Shown: positions 18,368 to 27,079 of the stretch, one piece after another
How positions within the stretch are numbered: position 1 is the first letter of the stretch
Layout: every line of letters starts with the position of its first letter
Program-made: the position numbers and the translations under genes
DNA from: Bog-473 sp963750075
Lineage (GTDB): Bacteria > Actinomycetota > Acidimicrobiia > Acidimicrobiales > RAAP-2
Length of the DNA: 64,000 nucleotides
Direction: 5' to 3'
Assembly: GCA_963750075.1 (NCBI GenBank)
Contig: CAVVPG010000004.1
Location: forward strand, 1 to 64,000
The notes under the pieces: generated by a model
What the model saw: only the letters and a program-made list of their open reading frames with translations
Database searches by the model: none
Told to the model about the DNA's origin: nothing

Positions 18368-20668
18368 TCAACCGCCCGCCATCCCGACGACCGGTGCGTT
18401 GAGATGGAGGGAGCCGGCCGAGCCCTGGAAGGGGGCGTCCCCGTAGTTGAAGATCCCACCGTCGGACGCGGCGAGCCAGTACCCCTTGCCACTCGGGCTG
18501 GCCGCCATGCCGACCACCGGCTTGTTGAGCACCAACGAACCCGTCGAGCCGTAGAACAGGGCGTCGCCGTAGTTGAAGATGCCCCCGTCGGAGGCGACGA
18601 GCCAGTAGCCGAACCCGGTTGGGGTGGCCGCCATGCCGACGACGGGCTTGTTGAGATGCAGGCTGCCGGCCGAGCCGTAGAACAGGGCGTCGCCGTAACC
18701 GAAGATCCCGCCGTCGGACGCCACGAGCCAGTAGCCGCCGCCGTCGGGGGTCGATGCCATGCCCACGATGGGCTTGTTGAGGGGCTGGCCCCCGCGCGAG
18801 CCGAAGAATCCGGCGTCCCCGTAGTTGAAGATCCCGCCGTCGGAGGCGACGAGCCAGTAGCCGCCGCCGTCGGGGGTCGACGCCATGCCCACGATGGGCT
18901 TGTTGAGGGGCTGACCCCCGCGCGAGCCGTGGAAGGGGGCGTCGCCGTAGCCGAAGACGCCCCCGTCCGACGCGACGAGCCAGTAGCCCTGCCCGTCGGG
19001 GGAGGGCGCCATGCCCACCATCGGCATGTTGAGGCGCAGGCCACCCGTCGAGCCGAAGAAGACGTTGTTGGGGTAGGTGAAGATGCCGCCGTCGGAGGCA
19101 TCGAGCCAGTAGCCCTGGGCGCCGGTGTAGGTGTCCAGGAAGCCCTGTCCGAGATTGTTCGTATCGGTGTACGAGCCTCCGACCACGCAGGCGACCGGCG
19201 AGTAGCAGGCCACCGTCCGGGCGTAGGTGTTGCCTGTCGGGTTCACGCCGTTCGGCAGCGGTGCCGCCAGTCCGCTCCAGGCGCCCGCCGACAACGTGTC
19301 GACCAGCGGCGTCTCGCCGGAGGTCGACAGGTACTCGCCGGCCGTCATACAGGAGACCCCGGTCGAGCACGAAACCTCGTAGAGGACCGATTGCTGGCTG
19401 GCGAAGGCGGGCACGTTGGCCGGCTGGGGAGCCTCGGTCCCGGTCCAGGTGCCACCCGACAGCGTGTCGATGAGGCCCAAGCTCCTCAAGCTTGTCGTTT
19501 CGTACTGGCCCACCGCGGTGCACGAGGTCGGCGAGCCGCACGAGATTGCGACGAGATTGCTGGCCGCGCCGCTCGCGGCGTTCGTCGGCAGCGCGCCCGC
19601 CTGGCCGGTCCACGTCGTCCCGTTCCAGGTGTCGATGAGCGGCAGCTCGCTGTCGCTCGCCGTCACGTACACGCCGACGCCGACGCACATGGTCTGCGAG
19701 GGGCATGCGACCTGGATCGCACTCGCGAACTGATGTCCGTCGCCGTCGGTGCCCGGGTTCGGCCCCTCGGGTGCACGGTAGGTGGTCCAGCTCCCGTTGG
19801 CCAGGACGAGCAGCAGGCCGTTGGCACTGCTGTCCGTGTCCTCGTAGTTCCCGGCGGCGGCGCACGACGTGGCGGTCGCGCAGGAGATCCCGGTCAGCAC
19901 GGCATCGGTCCCCGACGCCCCGGTGGGCAGCGTCGTCACCGGGGAGGTGCTCCACGTGGTGCCCGACAACGTGTCGATCATGGCCACGGTGGCGTCACTG
20001 GTGTTGACGTAGGACCCCACGGCGACGCACGAGGTGGCCGAGACGCACGTCACGGAGTAGAGCTCGCCGCGCGGGTGCGTCGGCGTGGCGTCGGTGGCGG
20101 TGTCCGAGGGCAGCGGTGGCTCCTGCGACGTCCACATACCGCCGGACAGGGTGTCGACCACAGGCTCCTGAAACCCGTCCGTGTCGTTGTAGGAGCCCAC
20201 GGCCACACAGAAGGTCGCCGTCGGGCACGAGACCGGGCGGCAGGGCGCAAGGAAACCGCACTCGTTCGAGCCGAACCAGAATCCCTGGTCCGTCCCTGTG
20301 CCGGAGTTCGAGGGCTGGGGCGCTTCGGTGTCGGTCCACGAGGTCTGGTTCTGCTGCTCGATCAGCCCCCAGTCGAGGCTGGCCGCGTCCTCGTACCAAC
20401 CGACGGTCACGCACGAGTTGGCCGCGCCGCAGCTCGAGCCGGAGGTGTAGACGTTGGGTTGGGGGGAGCTGGTGCCGGCGTCGGTCGGCAGCGGGGCTTG
20501 TGTCGTCGTCCAGCCCTGGGCCGGTGGCGCCGCCGCGGCCGGCGTGGCGGGGGTCAGGAGCACGCCGAGCCCGGCTAGCAGCGTGACCACCGCGGTGAGC
20601 GGCGCTAGCCACGCCCGGCGGGGCGTCGAGGTGCGGGGTCCGGCGGCACGTGCACGGTCGGTGTGCAT
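18368..20668 (-). CDS. Secreted two-part repeat protein (propeller-like)
   Basis: The 766-residue protein starts with a twin-Arg-like basic region and a hydrophobic signal sequence ending in an Ala-rich site (residues 1-50), so it is exported. Residues about 60-520 consist of seven or eight degenerate units, each built around SCVAVGSY-like and DTLSGGTW-like motifs with paired cysteines. The last 250 residues are six near-identical 42-residue units of the GYWLVASDGGIF type. Both patterns suggest beta-propellers, with one blade per unit. No catalytic motif is seen; a cell-surface binding or adhesion role is a guess. ATG at 20668 follows AGGAGG. The same C-terminal unit occurs in the beta-lactamase-like protein at 51126. 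Confidence 0.75.
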   Translation of the reverse strand: MHTDRARAAGPRTSTPRRAWLAPLTAVVTLLAGLGVLLTPATPAAAAPPAQGWTTTQAPLPTDAGTSSPQPNVYTSGSSCGAANSCVTVGWYEDAASLDWGLIEQQNQTSWTDTEAPQPSNSGTGTDQGFWFGSNECGFLAPCRPVSCPTATFCVAVGSYNDTDGFQEPVVDTLSGGMWTSQEPPLPSDTATDATPTHPRGELYSVTCVSATSCVAVGSYVNTSDATVAMIDTLSGTTWSTSPVTTLPTGASGTDAVLTGISCATATSCAAAGNYEDTDSSANGLLLVLANGSWTTYRAPEGPNPGTDGDGHQFASAIQVACPSQTMCVGVGVYVTASDSELPLIDTWNGTTWTGQAGALPTNAASGAASNLVAISCGSPTSCTAVGQYETTSLRSLGLIDTLSGGTWTGTEAPQPANVPAFASQQSVLYEVSCSTGVSCMTAGEYLSTSGETPLVDTLSAGAWSGLAAPLPNGVNPTGNTYARTVACYSPVACVVGGSYTDTNNLGQGFLDTYTGAQGYWLDASDGGIFTYPNNVFFGSTGGLRLNMPMVGMAPSPDGQGYWLVASDGGVFGYGDAPFHGSRGGQPLNKPIVGMASTPDGGGYWLVASDGGIFNYGDAGFFGSRGGQPLNKPIVGMASTPDGGGYWLVASDGGIFGYGDALFYGSAGSLHLNKPVVGMAATPTGFGYWLVASDGGIFNYGDALFYGSTGSLVLNKPVVGMAASPSGKGYWLAASDGGIFNYGDAPFQGSAGSLHLNAPVVGMAGG
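18371..19116. repeat. Six 126-bp tandem coding repeats
   Basis: Near-identical 126-base units, spaced exactly 126 bases apart (for example at 18725 and 18851), encode the GYWLVASDGG units of the secreted protein. Adjacent copies are more alike than distant ones, as expected from recent duplication or gene conversion. The high identity also makes this a place where assemblies may collapse. Confidence 0.85.
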
Positions 20669-20771
20669 GGATCCTCCTGTCCGTGGGTCCTCCGCAGGCA
20701 GCACGGGCGCGCCGGTATGCCTGCTTTCGTACCTGACGGCCAGGAGCCGCTCCGGTTACACCGGGCCGGCC

Positions 20772-21158
20772 CTAAATCTCCTCGAAGGTCACGTCCTCCT
20801 CGCCCCAGTAGGCGTCCACGGCCGCGATGAGGCCGTCGTCGGTCACGGTGAAGAGCTCCACCCCCCGGATGTGCATGGCCGACCCGCCCTCCAGCGTCAC
20901 CGTGATGTGGAAGGTGATGGCCGCCTTGTCTGCCACCGGATGGACTTCGCCTGGCTGGAAGGTCATGGCCTCGCAGGCGTCGAAGGACTGCGTGATGAAG
21001 GCCCGGATCTCCTCCCGGCCCCGGTGCACGCCGCTCGGGTACGGGTCCACCTGCACGGCGTCCTCGGTGAACAGTGCGGCGTAGGCACCGGCGTCCCTGG
21101 AGCCGACGGTGGTGGCGTAGCGTTCGATGACCTCGCGGAGCAACGCGGCGGTGGGCAT
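20772..21158 (-). CDS. SnoaL/NTF2-like small protein
   Basis: The 128 residues show the cone-shaped NTF2-like pattern: an N-terminal helix (LREVIERYATTVGSRDAGAYAALF), EDAVQVDPYP, a GREEIRAFI helix and a curved sheet (AAITFHITVTLEG, RGVELFTVTDDGLI, VDAYWGEEDVTF). Steroid delta-isomerase and SnoaL enzymes share this fold, with Asp/His residues in the pocket, but many members only bind ligands. The ATG at 21158 lies 64 bases from the divergent GH38 start. The reaction cannot be assigned. Confidence 0.75.
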   Translation of the reverse strand: MPTAALLREVIERYATTVGSRDAGAYAALFTEDAVQVDPYPSGVHRGREEIRAFITQSFDACEAMTFQPGEVHPVADKAAITFHITVTLEGGSAMHIRGVELFTVTDDGLIAAVDAYWGEEDVTFEEI

Positions 21159-21208
21159 GGCGGCACGCTATCCCGTGTCGGCAGACCGCTCCCGACCGCG
21201 ACCCTCCC

Positions 21209-21223
21209 TACACTGCTCTGTCG
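21209..21223 (+). promoter_or_regulatory. Possible -10 for a leaderless GH38-SIS message
   Basis: TACACT (21209-21214) ends eight bases before the GTG at 21223. There is no ribosome-binding site before that GTG, so transcription would begin at or next to the start codon. Leaderless messages are common in actinobacteria. No strong -35 is seen. Confidence 0.35.
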
Positions 21224-24200
21224 TGCCGACCGAACCAGTTCTCCCTCGCCTCTTCATGGTGGGCAACGCGCACATCGATCCCATGTGGATCTGGGACTGG
21301 GACGAGGGCATGCACGAAGTCCTGCAGACCTTCCGCGCCGCGGTCGAACGGCTCGACGAGGATCCGGGCCTGCGCTTCACCGCCAGTTCGGCGAGCTACT
21401 ACCGCTGGGTGATGGACACCTCGCCCGACCTGTTCGCCCGCATCCGCCAGCTGGTGCGCGAGGGCCGTTGGGTGGTCACGGGCGGTCAGTGGGTCGAGCC
21501 GGACTGCAACCTGCCCGGCGGCGAGTCCGTCTGCCGGCAGTTCCTCTACGGCCAGCGCTTCCTGGCGGAGCACGTCGGCATGCCGGCCACCGTCGGGTAC
21601 AACATCGACTCCTTCGGGCACTCCGGGACGCTTCCCCAGCTCCTGGCGGCTTCGGGCATCGACTCCTATGTCTTCATGCGCCCCGGTCCCGAGGAGAAGG
21701 CGCTGGTCTCCCCCGCGTTCCTCTGGCAGGGCACCGACGGCACCGGGATCCTCGCGTACCGGATCCCCTTCGACTACTCGACCCCCGGAGGCTCCGAGGG
21801 CGACGTCATCCGCCGGCGGGCAGGCGAGCTCCTCGAGCAGAGCGTCGACCTCGGGATCCCCCTCATGGCCTTCTTCGGCGTCGGAGACCATGGGGGCGGC
21901 CCCACGCGGCTCGCCATGCGGACCGTCCACGCCCTGGCGCACGAGCACGGCGGGGCAGTCGACTTCGGCGACCCCGCGACCTACTTCCGTGCCCTCCGGG
22001 ACCACACGGCCGGCGGTGGTCCCCTACCGACGGTGAGCGGGGAGCTCCAGTGGCACGCGGTCGGCTGCTACTCGGCCCGGGCGGACCTCAAGCTCGCCAA
22101 CGCGAGGGCCGAGGACGCCCTCGTCGCCGCGGAGGCACTGAACGAGGTGTGCCGCATCTTGACCGGGGATGCCCCCGACGTTCGCCGTGAGCTGGCCGAG
22201 GCCTGGCAGGGCGTGCTCTTTGCGCAATTCCACGACGCTCTCGGCGGAACCTGTACCGACCGTGCCACCGAGGCGGTGGGTGCGCTCCTGGTCTCCGGCG
22301 CGGCCCGTGCCGACCAGGTGGCGGTGCGCGCCGTGCACCGACTGGCGGAGCACGTGGACACGTGGGTCGCCGGGGCGGAGACCGCCGAGGGAATGGAGAG
22401 CGCGCTCGAGGGCCTTGCGGTCCCGATGCTCGTGTTCAACCCTCATTCGTGGCCCGTCACCAGCGCCGTCTCGCTCCCCCATCCGATCGCCTGGGCCACC
22501 GACGCGGACGGGCGCCGCGTCCGGGTGCAGCCCATCCCCTCGGGCGAGGTGACCTACAGCCCGACGCGCAGTCTCCTCCAGGTGACCGTCCCCGCACTGG
22601 GCTACCGGCGCTACTGGCTGCAGGTCATCGACGACGACGCCTCGCCCGCGGCGCCGGTGGAACCGGCGCGTGCCGACGGGGACGGGGTGATCGACAACCG
22701 CCACCTGCGGGTGCACGTCGACACCGGCACGGGCGAGCTCGCTCACGTGCGCGTGACGGGCGGGGCCCTGCCGGCCGGGACCGAGCTGCTCTCCGGCGGC
22801 GTCCGGCCGGCCGTCATCGTGGACGACAGCGACACCTGGTCCCATGGTCTCGACGGCTACCGGGGCACGGAAGAGCCGCTGCGGCTCGTCTCCGTCGAGA
22901 CAGTGGAGGAGGGTCCGGTCCGCGCCACCGTGCGGAGCATCTGGTCGCTCGGCGACGGCAGGACGACGGTGGGCCAGGACGTCTCCCTCTACGAGGACCA
23001 GCCCTTCGTCGAGGTGCGTCTCGACGTCGAGTGGCACGAGCGTCACCGCGTCTTGAAGCTCGTCGTCCCGGTCGCGCTCGACCACCCCACGGGCGTGGCG
23101 GGCGCGGCCTACGGTGCGGTGGCGCGGCCGTGCGAGGGGCACGAGGAGCCCATGGTCCGCTGGGTCGACCTCTCCGAGGCGGACGCAGCGTGGGGTCTGG
23201 CGTGCACGGCCGACGGGCCCGGCGGGTACGACGCCCTGGGAGCGACGCTCCGCCTCACCGTGCTCCGCAGCCCTCGGGTGGCGGACCACGGGTCGGGCTG
23301 GGGTCGCGACGATCCGACGGGGTACCCGGTGACCGACCAGGGGCGCCACCAGGTCCGGTACCGCTTCTTCCCCCATCCCGGCTCGGCCCATGCGGCGCAG
23401 GTGCCCCGGCTGGCCGCGGAGCACGCGGCGCGGTTGCCGGTCGTGCTCGACACCTGGCACACGGGTCGGCTCGGACCGGAGGGATCGGCGGCGCGGATCG
23501 ACGGCGACGGGGTGGTCATGCCGGTCTTCAAGCGCGCCGAGGACGGAGGGGGTGCCGTTGCCCGCCTGTGGGAGATCGCGGGAGAGTCGACGCGTGTCCA
23601 GCTGTCGATCGGCGGCGGACCGGGGCCCCCTGTCGTGTGGGACGGTGAGCTCCGTCCCCACCAGGTGCGCACGATCTTCCTCCCGGACGGAGGTGCGGGC
23701 GCGGCTCGGGAGGTCGGCCTCCCCGAGCTCGACGTGCGGCCGCCGGCACGCGCCGACTTCGCCGGCCTCCTGGCGCGTCACCCGGAGCTCGCGGCGATCC
23801 TGCCCCGGGTGGAGGAGGCGTTCACGCTGCTCACCCGCACCGTCGAGCACGACGGCACCATCTACGTCGGGGGGAACGGGGGCAGCGCGGCCGATGCGGA
23901 GCACATCGTGGGCGAGCTCATGAAGGGCATGGAGCACCGCCGTCCCCTCGGCGACACGGCGCGGGCCTCCGTGCAGCGCCATGCGCCGGCGTCCCTGGGC
24001 GACGAGGCCGACTACCTGGCCGACCGCCTGGAGGGCGCGTTGCGCGCCGTCTGCCTCACCAGCCAGTCGGGACTGCTCTCCGCCATCGCCAACGACACCG
24101 CGGGCGACATGGGCATGGCCCAGCAGCTGCACGGCTACGGCCGCCCCGGGGACCTCTTCTGGGCCCTCTCGACCTCCGGGCGGTCGCGCAACGTCGTCCT

Positions 24201-24399
24201 GGGCGCCATCGCCGCACGAGCCTCGGGCATGCACGTGCTCGCGCTGACCGGCGCTGCGGGCGACCGGCTCGGCGAGCTGGCCGACGTCTGGGTCCCGGTC
24301 CCCGCCACCGACGTCGCCGCGGTGCAGGAGCTCCACCAGCCGCTCTATCACGCGCTCTGCGCCGCCCTCGAGGAGCGCTATTGGCCGCTCGGGAGCTAG
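21223..24399 (+). CDS. GH38 alpha-mannosidase fused to GmhA-like SIS domain
   Basis: The protein has about 1058 residues. The N-terminal part is a GH38 catalytic domain: NAHIDPMWIWDWDEG (zinc-binding His and Asp, residues 16-30) and YNIDSFGHSG, with the predicted nucleophile Asp near 129. The GH38 middle helices and beta-rich C-terminal domains follow to about residue 840. The last 210 residues are a SIS domain of the GmhA phosphoheptose isomerase type: YVGGNGGSAADAEH, SAIANDTAGD, STSGRSRNV, ALTGAAG, VQELHQ. GH38 enzymes remove alpha-mannosyl units; GmhA isomerises sedoheptulose 7-phosphate. No signal peptide is seen, so action on imported sugar fits the ABC importer that follows. Whether the SIS domain is catalytic is unproved. 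I know of no standard enzyme with this architecture. Confidence 0.85.
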   Translation: MPTEPVLPRLFMVGNAHIDPMWIWDWDEGMHEVLQTFRAAVERLDEDPGLRFTASSASYYRWVMDTSPDLFARIRQLVREGRWVVTGGQWVEPDCNLPGGESVCRQFLYGQRFLAEHVGMPATVGYNIDSFGHSGTLPQLLAASGIDSYVFMRPGPEEKALVSPAFLWQGTDGTGILAYRIPFDYSTPGGSEGDVIRRRAGELLEQSVDLGIPLMAFFGVGDHGGGPTRLAMRTVHALAHEHGGAVDFGDPATYFRALRDHTAGGGPLPTVSGELQWHAVGCYSARADLKLANARAEDALVAAEALNEVCRILTGDAPDVRRELAEAWQGVLFAQFHDALGGTCTDRATEAVGALLVSGAARADQVAVRAVHRLAEHVDTWVAGAETAEGMESALEGLAVPMLVFNPHSWPVTSAVSLPHPIAWATDADGRRVRVQPIPSGEVTYSPTRSLLQVTVPALGYRRYWLQVIDDDASPAAPVEPARADGDGVIDNRHLRVHVDTGTGELAHVRVTGGALPAGTELLSGGVRPAVIVDDSDTWSHGLDGYRGTEEPLRLVSVETVEEGPVRATVRSIWSLGDGRTTVGQDVSLYEDQPFVEVRLDVEWHERHRVLKLVVPVALDHPTGVAGAAYGAVARPCEGHEEPMVRWVDLSEADAAWGLACTADGPGGYDALGATLRLTVLRSPRVADHGSGWGRDDPTGYPVTDQGRHQVRYRFFPHPGSAHAAQVPRLAAEHAARLPVVLDTWHTGRLGPEGSAARIDGDGVVMPVFKRAEDGGGAVARLWEIAGESTRVQLSIGGGPGPPVVWDGELRPHQVRTIFLPDGGAGAAREVGLPELDVRPPARADFAGLLARHPELAAILPRVEEAFTLLTRTVEHDGTIYVGGNGGSAADAEHIVGELMKGMEHRRPLGDTARASVQRHAPASLGDEADYLADRLEGALRAVCLTSQSGLLSAIANDTAGDMGMAQQLHGYGRPGDLFWALSTSGRSRNVVLGAIAARASGMHVLALTGAAGDRLGELADVWVPVPATDVAAVQELHQPLYHALCAALEERYWPLGS

Positions 24400-24524
24400 G
24401 CACGAGCCCAGGGACGTTCGGCCCTATGCCGCCCCTCCGACCGCTGTAACGATTCTTTTGCGTGGGACCTGATCAGGAGCTCGGCGAGGAGCGCGTCATC
24501 GCCCTCGAGGTCGAGGTTCCCCAC

Positions 24525-25610
24525 ATGGAGGCGTCCTCGGTCGAGCTCGACGCAGTCTCCAAGTCTTTCGGGGACGTCGCCGCGCTGCGCGAGGTCACCC
24601 TGGACGCGCGGCCCGGCGAGTTCCTCGTGCTCCTCGGGCCTTCGGGCTGTGGGAAGTCCACCGTGCTGCGGCTCATCGCCGGGCTGGAGGCGCCGACCGC
24701 GGGCGCCATCCGGATCGGCGGTCGCCCGATGAACCACGTCGTCACCCGGGACCGTGACGTGGCCATGGTCTTCCAGAGCTACGCCCTCTATCCCCACCTG
24801 AGCGTGCGCAAGAACATCGAGTTCCCGCTCCGTTCGCGCGGGGTCCCCCGCGACGAGATCAAGGAGATCGTGCCCAGGGTGGCAACCAGCCTGCGGCTCG
24901 ACGGCCTGCTCGGCCGCAAGCCGGCCGCGCTCTCCGGTGGCCAGCGCCAGCGCGTGGCGCTGGCGCGGGCACTGGTGCGGCGCCCCAAGGTGTTCCTGAT
25001 GGACGAGCCGCTCTCGAACCTCGACGCGCAGCTCCGCGTCGAGATGCGGGCCGAGCTCGTGGAGCTCCACCGGCAGTTGGGCATCACGATCCTCTACGTC
25101 ACCCACGACCAGATCGAGGCGATGACCATGGGCCAGAGGATCGCCATCCTCAAGGACGGTGTGCTCCAGCAGCTCGACACGCCGGAGAACGTCCGGGACG
25201 CGCCGGCCAACGCCTTCATCGCGAGTTTCGTCGGGAGCCCCCCAATGAACATCCTCTCCGGTGCGATCACCGGGACGGGAGACGACCTCGGGGTCGAGAC
25301 GGCGGGCGGGCGCGTGTCCCTCCCGCCGCCGGACGCCGCTCTGGCGCGTCTGCTCTCCCTCGAGTCGGTCATCCTCGGCGTACGGCCGGAGGACCTCCGC
25401 ATCGAGCGGGACGGGGGCATCGCCGCCACCGTCAGCCTCGTGGAGTCGATGGGCCGGCTGCAGCACGTCACGTGCCGGCTCGCCGACGGCCACCTGATCA
25501 GCGTGCAGGGGCCCGAACAGAAGCGGCTCGACGTGGGCGACGGGATCGCGCTGTCGGTCGCCGGTCCCGTGCACCTGTTCGATCCGGTCTCGCAGGCACG
25601 GCTCAGCTAG
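24525..25610 (+). CDS. Carbohydrate ABC transporter ATPase (MalK/UgpC type)
   Basis: This 361-residue ATPase powers a sugar importer. Visible are Walker A GPSGCGKST, the Q loop VFQSYALYPH, signature LSGGQRQRVALARAL, Walker B VFLMDEPLSNLD and the switch His in YVTHDQIEAMT. A C-terminal OB-fold regulatory domain of the MalK/MsmK type covers about residues 235-361. ATG at 24525 puts six residues before the first strand, as usual; an in-frame GTG at 24462 would add 21 and could be leaderless. It is the first transporter gene after the mannosidase fusion, with the binding protein and both permeases following on the same strand. One such ATPase often serves several sugar importers. Confidence 0.92.
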   Translation: MEASSVELDAVSKSFGDVAALREVTLDARPGEFLVLLGPSGCGKSTVLRLIAGLEAPTAGAIRIGGRPMNHVVTRDRDVAMVFQSYALYPHLSVRKNIEFPLRSRGVPRDEIKEIVPRVATSLRLDGLLGRKPAALSGGQRQRVALARALVRRPKVFLMDEPLSNLDAQLRVEMRAELVELHRQLGITILYVTHDQIEAMTMGQRIAILKDGVLQQLDTPENVRDAPANAFIASFVGSPPMNILSGAITGTGDDLGVETAGGRVSLPPPDAALARLLSLESVILGVRPEDLRIERDGGIAATVSLVESMGRLQHVTCRLADGHLISVQGPEQKRLDVGDGIALSVAGPVHLFDPVSQARLS

Positions 25611-25681
25611 TCCTCCGCACGGGGTTCAAATGGGGACCTTGTCCCCTGTTTGGCCCCGGACGGCTCCCGGAAGATGATTCC

Positions 25682-27079
25682 GTGCTCACATCCATTCGCC
25701 TCTCTACGCTGGTGAAGACGACCGCGGCGGCGGCCCTCTCGCTGGCGCTCCTCGTCGGTGCCGCGCTCGGCCAGTCGGCCGCCGCGGCCGCCGCAAGCCC
25801 CTCCGTCACGCTGACCGTGGCGTACTGGAGCGGCTTCAACCCGGCCGGCACCAACATCATGCCGGCCTGGATCAACGCCGCGGCCAAGCAACTGCAGAAG
25901 ACCCACCCCAACGTCAAGGTCGTCGGCGACGAGATCACCACGAGCTCGGAGTCCGAGTACTACTCCAAGGTCGACCTCACGGAGCGCAGCGGACGGACCG
26001 TGCCCGACGTCGTCTTCGAGGACTCCTTCCTCGTTGGTTCCGACGCCAGCGCCGGCTTCCTCCGGCCTCTGCCACAGCTCACGCAGTGGCCCGGCTGGTC
26101 CTCCTACTACCCCGCCATGAAGAGCATCGCGTCGTACAACGGCAAGGTGTACGGGGCGATGAACAGCACCGACGTGCAGCTCATCTACTACAGCCACAAG
26201 CTCTTCAAGCAGGCCGGCCTGCCGGCGACCTGGCAGCCGCACACCTGGGCCGACGTCCTCGTTGCGGCCCGGGCCCTCCAGCGCCACAACGCCGGCACCG
26301 TGCCGCTCTGGATCTACACGGGCCAGGCCGTCGGCGAGGCGTCGGCCTTCAGAGGGTTCGAGGTCTTCCTCAACGGCACCAACGACCGTCTGTACGACTA
26401 CGCAACGCACAAGTGGGAGATCTCCGGCCCCGGGTTCGACGCCACCTGGAAGCTGTTGGCGCAGATGCAGCCCCTCGAGGAGCCGGAGTCGATGTGGTCC
26501 AGCCCCCTCGCCGACGCCACCGTCGACCTCTCCCTGATCCCTCACCAGCAGGTCGGCATCGTCTTCGACGGCAGCTGGGTCGCCACCGCGTTCGTACCCG
26601 GCGGTTTGCAGCCGTGGCCGGGATTCTTCAACGCGTACGGCGAGGCGGCCCTCCCCACCGAGACCGGTGCCGCACCCGGCTACACGAACCAATCCGGAGG
26701 GTGGGCGCTCTCGGTGCCGAGCCTCGCTCCGCACCCCAACCTGTCGCAGGACTTCATCGAGTCGGCGTCCTCCGCACCTCTCCTCGCCTCCTTCGACCCC
26801 GCCTCCGGCAACCTGCCGCCACGGGCGGACGTCCTGACCCAGCCGGCCTGGCGGGCGTCGGTGCAGGTCAACCCGGTCTCCAAGTTCGCCTCGGCCCAAC
26901 TGCCCGTCACGACGTTCCGGCCCAACCTTCCGGACTACGTGCAGGTCTCCAACGTGCTCCAGCAGCTCACCGGTGAGATCTCCATGCGCTCCATGACTCC
27001 CAGCCAGGCGGCAGCCTCCTACGCGAGCCAGGTGTCACAGATCGTCGGCTCGGGCAACGTCGAGCGAATGAAGAGATGA
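25682..27079 (+). CDS. Sugar-binding protein of ABC importer (family 1)
   Basis: The 465 residues start with a signal sequence (basic start, Leu/Ala core, ending near AAAAAASPSV). No lipobox cysteine is seen, so membrane anchoring is uncertain. The mature part follows the SBP_bac_1 pattern: TVAYWSGFNPAG, PNVKVVGDEI, DVVFEDSF, GKVYGAM and TWADVLVAARAL. It delivers sugar to the two permeases behind it. The GTG start at 25682 follows GGAAGATG. Its TGA overlaps the first permease ATG (ATGA). Substrate is likely a mannoside or similar oligosaccharide, judged only from the adjacent GH38 gene. Confidence 0.88.
   Translation: MLTSIRLSTLVKTTAAAALSLALLVGAALGQSAAAAAASPSVTLTVAYWSGFNPAGTNIMPAWINAAAKQLQKTHPNVKVVGDEITTSSESEYYSKVDLTERSGRTVPDVVFEDSFLVGSDASAGFLRPLPQLTQWPGWSSYYPAMKSIASYNGKVYGAMNSTDVQLIYYSHKLFKQAGLPATWQPHTWADVLVAARALQRHNAGTVPLWIYTGQAVGEASAFRGFEVFLNGTNDRLYDYATHKWEISGPGFDATWKLLAQMQPLEEPESMWSSPLADATVDLSLIPHQQVGIVFDGSWVATAFVPGGLQPWPGFFNAYGEAALPTETGAAPGYTNQSGGWALSVPSLAPHPNLSQDFIESASSAPLLASFDPASGNLPPRADVLTQPAWRASVQVNPVSKFASAQLPVTTFRPNLPDYVQVSNVLQQLTGEISMRSMTPSQAAASYASQVSQIVGSGNVERMKR

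Noticed and set aside
18371..19116. Regularly spaced repeats that might be read as a CRISPR array
   Set aside because: Units are 126 bp, fully coding and without unique spacers; they encode protein repeats.
21127..21222. A longer N terminus for the GH38 fusion starting inside the SnoaL gene
   Set aside because: The first 32 residues have no family character and overlap the divergent gene; GTG 21223 fits the GH38 N terminus.
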